From: Virgisporangium ochraceum
Lineage (GTDB): Bacteria > Actinomycetota > Actinomycetes > Mycobacteriales > Micromonosporaceae
DNA length: 43,783 nt
Direction of reading: 5' to 3'
Assembly: GCF_016863655.1 (NCBI RefSeq)
Contig: NZ_BOPH01000130.1
Coordinates: 1 to 43,783, forward strand
In this document: in pieces, positions 39,547-43,783 of the stretch
How the letters are laid out: the number at the start of each line of letters is the position of its first letter
Position numbering within the stretch: the first letter of the stretch is position 1
Program-made: the position numbers and the translations under genes
Notes under the pieces: generated by a model
Told to the model about the DNA's origin: nothing
What the model saw: the letters and a program-made list of their open reading frames with translations, nothing else
Database searches by the model: none

Positions 39547-39591
39547 CAGATTGATTGAGACGAACCCGACGGGTTCGTCTCAATCAATCTG
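39547..39591. repeat. Perfect 21-base inverted repeat
   Basis: The arms 39547-39567 and 39571-39591 are perfectly complementary around GAC. There is no T-run on either side. It lies 183 bases beyond the stop of the OLD-family gene (minus strand) and 620 bases upstream of the transfer operon, so it might be a terminator for the former, but its perfection and AT-rich outer part also fit a protein-binding or recombination site. Confidence 0.6.
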
Positions 39592-39773
39592 TTCTGACGT
39601 GTGCGCTCACTCCGAGCCGTCTCACCCAACCCGTGCCGAACCACCGGCCCCGCCGTGGGCGAAGATCCGTGAAGTCGGTCGCAGGTAACCGGGATCGCAG
39701 TTCGCTGACTGCTTCTCAACCAGGGTCGGGCAGCCGACGGCCGCGCACGGTTGGGCGACCGCCTCTCGTATGG

Positions 39774-42140
39774 TCACGAGGCGGTCGCGCCCTCCTGCTG
39801 GTCGTGAAGGCGCTGCTGGTAGAGGAGCGACTTCACGCCGTCAGTGAACTTGTCGAAGTCAGGCACCTGTTCCATTGGATCGGAGTCGAGCTTGTGGTTG
39901 CGACGTAGCTGGGTGACCACAAGGCGGGGCTGGTCGCTGGCGCCGGAGTCGTCGAGGGCAAAGGTGATGTCATCGAGGAGTTGCTGCGCCTGTTCGCGGC
40001 GAAGGCCGTTGGGGTGGTCCTGAACGAATCCGTTGACGAGCCGGCGGAGCCTGTTGTCGCGTCGGGAGGCCGCCTCCTGCTCAGCGGCGGCACGCAACTT
40101 GAGCGCTATATGTGCGATGAGGCCAGCGAAGTTCGTCCGGAGGTACTCAAGGGCGGGTGGCTGTGGTGTGGCAGTTCGGGCGTTGTGTGCCCAGGTGATG
40201 ACCTCTTTGGCGAAACCGACCTTGTCGATGTGACCGTCGAAACAGGCGGCGAATGTTGCGGCGAGGGCATTCCACACTGATCCATGGGCATCGAGGGCCG
40301 TGATCAGGTCAGCTTCCTGCAGCTTGGCGGCATCGTTGGTGGACAGGCCCAGGAACCGGCGGGCGTAGGCGCGGGCAGCCTCGACCGCAACGGCCGGTGG
40401 TACAAGATCCTCGACCTCCTCGACGGTGACGTTCGCGGGAGTGGTCAAGGCCGCATCTGTAGCCCAGGTGTCGATACGGACGACGAGCTTCTCGTCGATG
40501 ACCGGCTTGTGCCGGGCACCGCCCCGGCGGAGAGCCTTTTCGGCGTCCTTGCCGGCGGGGTCGCCATCGAGGAGTACGACGCACGGTGGGCGGACCTGAT
40601 CACGGCCGCGAGCGAGATAGACCAGGTACGGGATGCTGCTGGCGGATCCGCCCGGCACAATGGTCACCTCGTTGAGGTCGAGCGTCCGCAGAAAGGACCC
40701 GCCATCACCGCGCAGCAACGAGGACATTCCAGCCAAGAGCACCTGGTCGGCCAGGCCCTCGACGAACAGGTTGGAGCCGCCGATGAACGCGGTCTCGGCT
40801 ACGAAGCTGCCCAGCGACGTGCGTAGGGGTTCGTAGTGGTTCTTGGTGGCGTCGCGCACTACCCTGGTTCCTTCGTCTTCCCGGCCCTTCTCGATGACCC
40901 GGATGCGATGGGCGGCATTGCGGTTGATCAGGAATGGTGAGTGGGTGACGTAGACGACCTGGTCCCGGCGCGAACCATCGTCGGGCTGGGCGTACTGCTC
41001 CAGGATGCGCAGCAGGTCCTGCTGCCCGCTGCTGGACAGGTAGGCGTCGGGTTCATCCATGAGCAGGATCTCGTGCCGGTCTGTCGGGCGTTGATGAGCC
41101 AGAAGTTGCACGTAGTAGCTCAGAAAGAACTGGAGACCGCGGCTGCGTTCCTGAAACGAGTAGTCGGTATTGGTGCGGTCACGGATCGTAAAGCAAAGTT
41201 CGTGCTCGCGAGGTGACAACATTAGCTTGAACTCGCGATCCTGCGTCCACCAGCGGGGCAAGTTCAGGTTTCGGGCGATCTCGTTGTTCATCCGCTGGAT
41301 CAGACCATTGACCTGCCCTTCGTAGCCCTTCTTCATCGCCTCAGCGAGGTCGTCGAATGCCCGCCGGTCGATGCCACACACGTCGATGAGGAGTTTGCGG
41401 CCGAGTTCACGCTGCTTACCGATCGCGCTATCGGCGTCGGCGGCCCCGCCTTTGATGATCGACAGGATTTCCGAGGCGTGTTGGGCGACCTGTTCGGTCG
41501 TGGTGATTCCCCCGCTGAATATCAAGTCGAAGAAGCTCGCGCGCTGTTCCCGTTGCTGCGACCAGGTCGGTGTACGGCCGGCGAGAAAGCTGATCGGGAT
41601 GCTGTCAGGGAGGGCGACTCCGGTGTCGAGCCGGTACACCCGCGGGAGTGCCTCGCAGATTGCCCCGAGGGTCGCTGGCGTAACCGGGGTCGGCGTGTCA
41701 GCGTCGCTGTACAGGACGAACGGCTGACCCGATCCCGGCCGGAACAGTCGGAATCGGTCACCGATGCGAACGGCCCGATCGAGCGCATCGGTGAGCGCGG
41801 TGCTGGCCGTTTCGGAGATGATCTCGAACTCGGCGCCGAACTCGGGCGAGTGCATCTGGTCCCTGGCGACGGAGTAGAACTCGGAGTAGCGGCAGAAGGC
41901 CCCTCGCTCGATACCGTCACCGCTGGCGAGGATTTCGATTGCGTCCAGCAGGTGGCTCTTGCCGGACTCGTTGGCGCCCACGATCGCGGTGATCGACGGA
42001 TCGATGTCGACTGTGATGTGCGGAAACCACCGCTCCTCGAAGTCTTCCCACGTCCGGCGCATGGCGTTGGGGGCGGCTTTACGTTCGTAGTTGTAGTTGA
42101 ACGACTTGTAGAAGCGGACGTACAGCCTCGTCATACGCAT
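39774..42140 (-). CDS. OLD-family ATPase-TOPRIM nuclease
   Basis: A 788-residue protein. The N-terminal ABC-type ATPase has Walker A GANESGKSHLL (residues 55-65), a signature-like stretch FQERSRGLQFFLSYYVQL, and Walker B EILLMDEPDAYLSS with D362/E363, followed by YVTHSPFLINR (H-loop). From about residue 455 a TOPRIM domain follows: LFVEGLADQVLLAGMSSLL (conserved Glu) and VVLLDGDPAGKDAEK (DxD) near 522-536. OLD proteins are DNA nucleases of phage and anti-phage systems such as Gabija GajA. No UvrD-like helicase (GajB) is next to it, so it is a stand-alone member or part of a new pairing. The start is at ATG 42140 or, two codons later, at ATG 42134. Confidence 0.85.
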   Translation of the reverse strand: MRMTRLYVRFYKSFNYNYERKAAPNAMRRTWEDFEERWFPHITVDIDPSITAIVGANESGKSHLLDAIEILASGDGIERGAFCRYSEFYSVARDQMHSPEFGAEFEIISETASTALTDALDRAVRIGDRFRLFRPGSGQPFVLYSDADTPTPVTPATLGAICEALPRVYRLDTGVALPDSIPISFLAGRTPTWSQQREQRASFFDLIFSGGITTTEQVAQHASEILSIIKGGAADADSAIGKQRELGRKLLIDVCGIDRRAFDDLAEAMKKGYEGQVNGLIQRMNNEIARNLNLPRWWTQDREFKLMLSPREHELCFTIRDRTNTDYSFQERSRGLQFFLSYYVQLLAHQRPTDRHEILLMDEPDAYLSSSGQQDLLRILEQYAQPDDGSRRDQVVYVTHSPFLINRNAAHRIRVIEKGREDEGTRVVRDATKNHYEPLRTSLGSFVAETAFIGGSNLFVEGLADQVLLAGMSSLLRGDGGSFLRTLDLNEVTIVPGGSASSIPYLVYLARGRDQVRPPCVVLLDGDPAGKDAEKALRRGGARHKPVIDEKLVVRIDTWATDAALTTPANVTVEEVEDLVPPAVAVEAARAYARRFLGLSTNDAAKLQEADLITALDAHGSVWNALAATFAACFDGHIDKVGFAKEVITWAHNARTATPQPPALEYLRTNFAGLIAHIALKLRAAAEQEAASRRDNRLRRLVNGFVQDHPNGLRREQAQQLLDDITFALDDSGASDQPRLVVTQLRRNHKLDSDPMEQVPDFDKFTDGVKSLLYQQRLHDQQEGATAS

Positions 42141-42142
42141 AG

Positions 42143-42598
42143 ATGTCTTGGTCCCCCAACGATGCGCCAGATGTAGCCGACCTGAAGTCGACCCCCATGG
42201 GCGGTGGTCTCCGTCCGCCGACCTTGATTATGCCCGCGCCGGCGGAAGCGGGGGCCGACACGCGGCCGGTTGGGTTTGGCAAGTTGATCCGAAGCGGCGG
42301 CGGCCGAACTGGTGACCAGTTCCAGTCCTCCGGGTGGGTCCAGGCTGGACTGGTTGTCGAAGCCACATCCAACGAACCCGACGGGTCGCAGTTGCTCTGG
42401 GCTGTCTCGTCCGAGCTCCCCAAAGCCGATCTTCTCGCGGGAAATGTCCTTGACGTCGCAGATGAACGGGCCACCTCAGGCCTCGGCAGCCCAACGGCCA
42501 TCCGGTCCAGATCAGTTGCCATGAACAGCCGTGCGGGTCGGCCAACCTCCGCTGCGACCAGGGCAACTTTACTGCGACGGGACGACAGGCACGCATGA
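42143..42598 (+). CDS. Doubtful open frame divergent from the OLD-family gene
   Basis: A 151-codon frame starting 2 bases from the OLD-family start; an ATG at 42197 would be a more plausible start if it is real. The middle reads like protein (FQSSGWVQAGLVVEATSNEP, LLWAVSSELPKADLLAGNVL) with moderately high GC in third positions, but no ribosome-binding site or family is recognised, and the divergent promoter must also lie here. Overlapping minus-strand frames look less coding. Treat it as provisional. Confidence 0.3.
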   Translation: MSWSPNDAPDVADLKSTPMGGGLRPPTLIMPAPAEAGADTRPVGFGKLIRSGGGRTGDQFQSSGWVQAGLVVEATSNEPDGSQLLWAVSSELPKADLLAGNVLDVADERATSGLGSPTAIRSRSVAMNSRAGRPTSAATRATLLRRDDRHA

Positions 42599-42669
42599 TC
42601 ACCAATTTCATCCGGTCGGCTGTCTTTACTTGATGTCAGCGCTCGTCTGCGGGCACGGCCACACCGCCT

Positions 42670-43362
42670 ATGCCTCAGCACCCTCTCTCAGATGCCACCG
42701 GTGCTCCGTCGCCGGTGCCGATCAGCATCTTCCTCCATCGACCGCAGCCGTCCGATCCGCGCGGGAGCGGGCCGGTCGATTGGTGCGGAGTCCAGCCACC
42801 CGACGTCGCACACCTGATCCGCCGCCTCACCGACCGCGGCGACCTCATCGTCGACCTCGACCAGCATCCCCTCGTCATCCGAGCGGCGCGGCATCTCAGC
42901 CGTCAACCCGCACGCCTGCACACCGACAGCAGCCGGACCTGTCTACGGCCCGCACCGCCGACACGACGGTTCACCGGCCGCAACCGTCGAGTCGGTTTGG
43001 TCACGGTCCGGCTGCCCCGGTCAGACGCGCACAGCGCGGACCTGCATGGCACGACCCAGGCCATGCACACCTGGAGGGCGTTACTGCGCCCCGGCGGGTT
43101 CCTCCTCGCCGCCATCACCGACGTCAGCCCGGTCGGCGGCACGGTCAGCCACCGCACGACCGTCATCACCGCCGCTCGCGCCGCCGGACTCTACTTCCGG
43201 CAAGAGTTCCTCGTCCTACGCACACCGCTCCCGGAACACGAGCCACGAGCCATGCCCAACCCGACCGGCAGCCTAGGTCCGGCCCTCGTCGACGGGCGCC
43301 ATGAGGTCATCCACCTACGCCTGGCGGCGTTCAGCACGGCTCCCGGAGGAACGCATGTCTGA
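42670..43362 (+). CDS. Methyltransferase-like protein lacking catalytic motif
   Basis: A 230-residue protein. GDLIVDLDQHPLVIRAARHL (near residue 57) occupies the place of the SAM-binding strand and helix of a Rossmann methyltransferase, and VGLVTVRLPRSDAHSADLHG leads into TWRALLRPGGFLLAAITDVS, the typical post-motif IV strand and helix. Where a DNA amino-methyltransferase would have DPPY or a relative, this protein reads VRLPR, and motif I glycines are missing. It overlaps the true DNA methylase gene by 8 bases, so the two are co-translated, suggesting an inactive partner subunit. The start is uncertain. Confidence 0.6.
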   Translation: MPQHPLSDATGAPSPVPISIFLHRPQPSDPRGSGPVDWCGVQPPDVAHLIRRLTDRGDLIVDLDQHPLVIRAARHLSRQPARLHTDSSRTCLRPAPPTRRFTGRNRRVGLVTVRLPRSDAHSADLHGTTQAMHTWRALLRPGGFLLAAITDVSPVGGTVSHRTTVITAARAAGLYFRQEFLVLRTPLPEHEPRAMPNPTGSLGPALVDGRHEVIHLRLAAFSTAPGGTHV

Positions 43363-43783
43363 ACCCGACCCGTCCGTGCCGTCTCGATCAGCCACAACCG
43401 ACCGGCCGACCCAGGGCTCGGTCATTATCAGCGGCCAGGTCGGCTCACGGGACCAGCGATGCGGCCGCTACACCTACGAATCGAACGAGCACCCAGGAAA
43501 GATGCTGCCGTCCATCGCCCGCTACCTGATCAACACCTACACCGTGCCGGGCGAGCCAGTGCTCGACCCGATGGCTGGCATCGGCACCGTCATCGTAGAA
43601 GCCATGCACCTGGGCCGACACGGTATCGGCGTCGAGTACGAACCCCGCTGGACGGCCTTGGCCGCCGACAACATCCGCCTCGCCACCACCCATGGCGCAA
43701 CCGGAACCGGCGAGGTCTACCAGGGCGACTCCACCCAGCTGCCCGCGCTGCTGCCCGCGTCGCTGCGGGGCAGTGTCGCGCTG
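43355..43783 (+). CDS. DNA methyltransferase (N-terminal part, cut by window end)
   Basis: At least 143 residues, running off the window. ATG 43355 has GGAGGA 4 bases upstream and overlaps the previous stop. HPGKMLPSIARYLINTYTVP, then VLDPMAGIGTVIVEAMHLGR, is motif X followed by motif I (DPxxGxGT) of an N4-cytosine/N6-adenine or TRM11-like DNA/RNA methyltransferase, and GIGVEYEPRWTALAADNIRL is motif II. Motif IV (DPPY) would follow beyond the end, so target base and specificity cannot be read. It may be a modification enzyme paired with the preceding protein. Confidence 0.8.
   Translation, partial: MSEPDPSVPSRSATTDRPTQGSVIISGQVGSRDQRCGRYTYESNEHPGKMLPSIARYLINTYTVPGEPVLDPMAGIGTVIVEAMHLGRHGIGVEYEPRWTALAADNIRLATTHGATGTGEVYQGDSTQLPALLPASLRGSVAL

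Larger units (their letters stand above)
38928..39773. other. Gene-free control/origin-like region with repeats
   Basis: No convincing gene is found in these 846 bases between the start of the transfer operon and the end of the OLD-family gene; open frames on both strands are Arg/Ser/Cys-rich and lack ribosome-binding sites. The stretch holds three structures listed separately: a 37-base interrupted palindrome, a cluster of GTGCCA words, and a perfect 21-base inverted repeat. It is a candidate for the promoter/operator of the transfer operon, an origin of transfer or a replication origin. Confidence 0.6.

Overview
The window is high-GC DNA with long GTG- or ATG-started genes, many ATGA/GTGA stop-start overlaps, DUF574-type (Methyltransf_19) methyltransferases, a DUF2637 protein and a LysM-BTAD protein. 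This points to a filamentous actinomycete (Micromonosporaceae, Streptosporangiales or Streptomyces-like). The genus cannot be fixed from the sequence alone. No rRNA or tRNA gene and no CRISPR array was seen.

Left part (1-6371). The tail of a helix-turn-helix protein is followed by a DUF574 SAM-methyltransferase, a second class I methyltransferase, a Tat/lipobox NMT1/THI5-like substrate-binding lipoprotein and a possible coupled 43-residue membrane peptide. A strong hairpin then precedes a short IclR-type HTH protein and the multiply frameshifted remnant of an IS21-family transposase (istA). On the minus strand come a winged-helix/DUF574 methyltransferase fusion and an A24 prepilin peptidase, which probably serves the pilus locus to its right.

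Pilus part (6936-19067, plus strand). A tightly coupled Tad/Flp operon runs: lipoprotein, secreted protein, CpaB-like SAF protein, CpaE/MinD-like protein with a degenerate P-loop, TadA ATPase, TadB, TadC, Flp-like prepilin, two TadE-like pseudopilins, a small membrane protein, a TadG-like protein, a membrane-anchored LysM-BTAD regulator, and a DUF2637 protein with a possible HTH tail.

Accessory part (19177-27411, minus strand). It contains an AT-richer pentapeptide-repeat membrane protein with an N-terminal Cys/His knuckle, an AlpA/excisionase-like HTH protein, a block of small unknown genes coupled by stop-start overlaps, a DUF932 plasmid/phage-type protein, two small Cys-rich proteins and a protein with three winged-helix domains. 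Strong hairpins divide these genes into separate transcripts.

Transfer part (27863-38927, minus strand). This is a compact type IV secretion/conjugation operon. Read 5' to 3' it holds a sigma-like HTH protein, a VirB2-like pilin candidate, TrbL/VirB6-like, PrgI (VirB3-like), VirB4, a membrane partner protein, a VirD4/TraD coupling ATPase, a replication-relaxation family protein, and a transglycosylase-M23 wall hydrolase. No relaxase, integrase or replication initiator was recognised, so this is part of an integrated or extrachromosomal mobile element, or a derivative of one. Upstream of the operon lies a gene-free stretch (38928-39773) with a cluster of TGTGCCA repeats, a 37-bp interrupted palindrome and a 21-bp perfect inverted repeat. 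It looks like a cis-acting origin or control region.

Right end (39774-43783). An OLD-family ATPase-TOPRIM nuclease (minus strand) diverges from a pair of coupled methyltransferase-like genes, the first apparently degenerate and the second a DNA methylase cut by the window edge. This could be a small defence or modification island.
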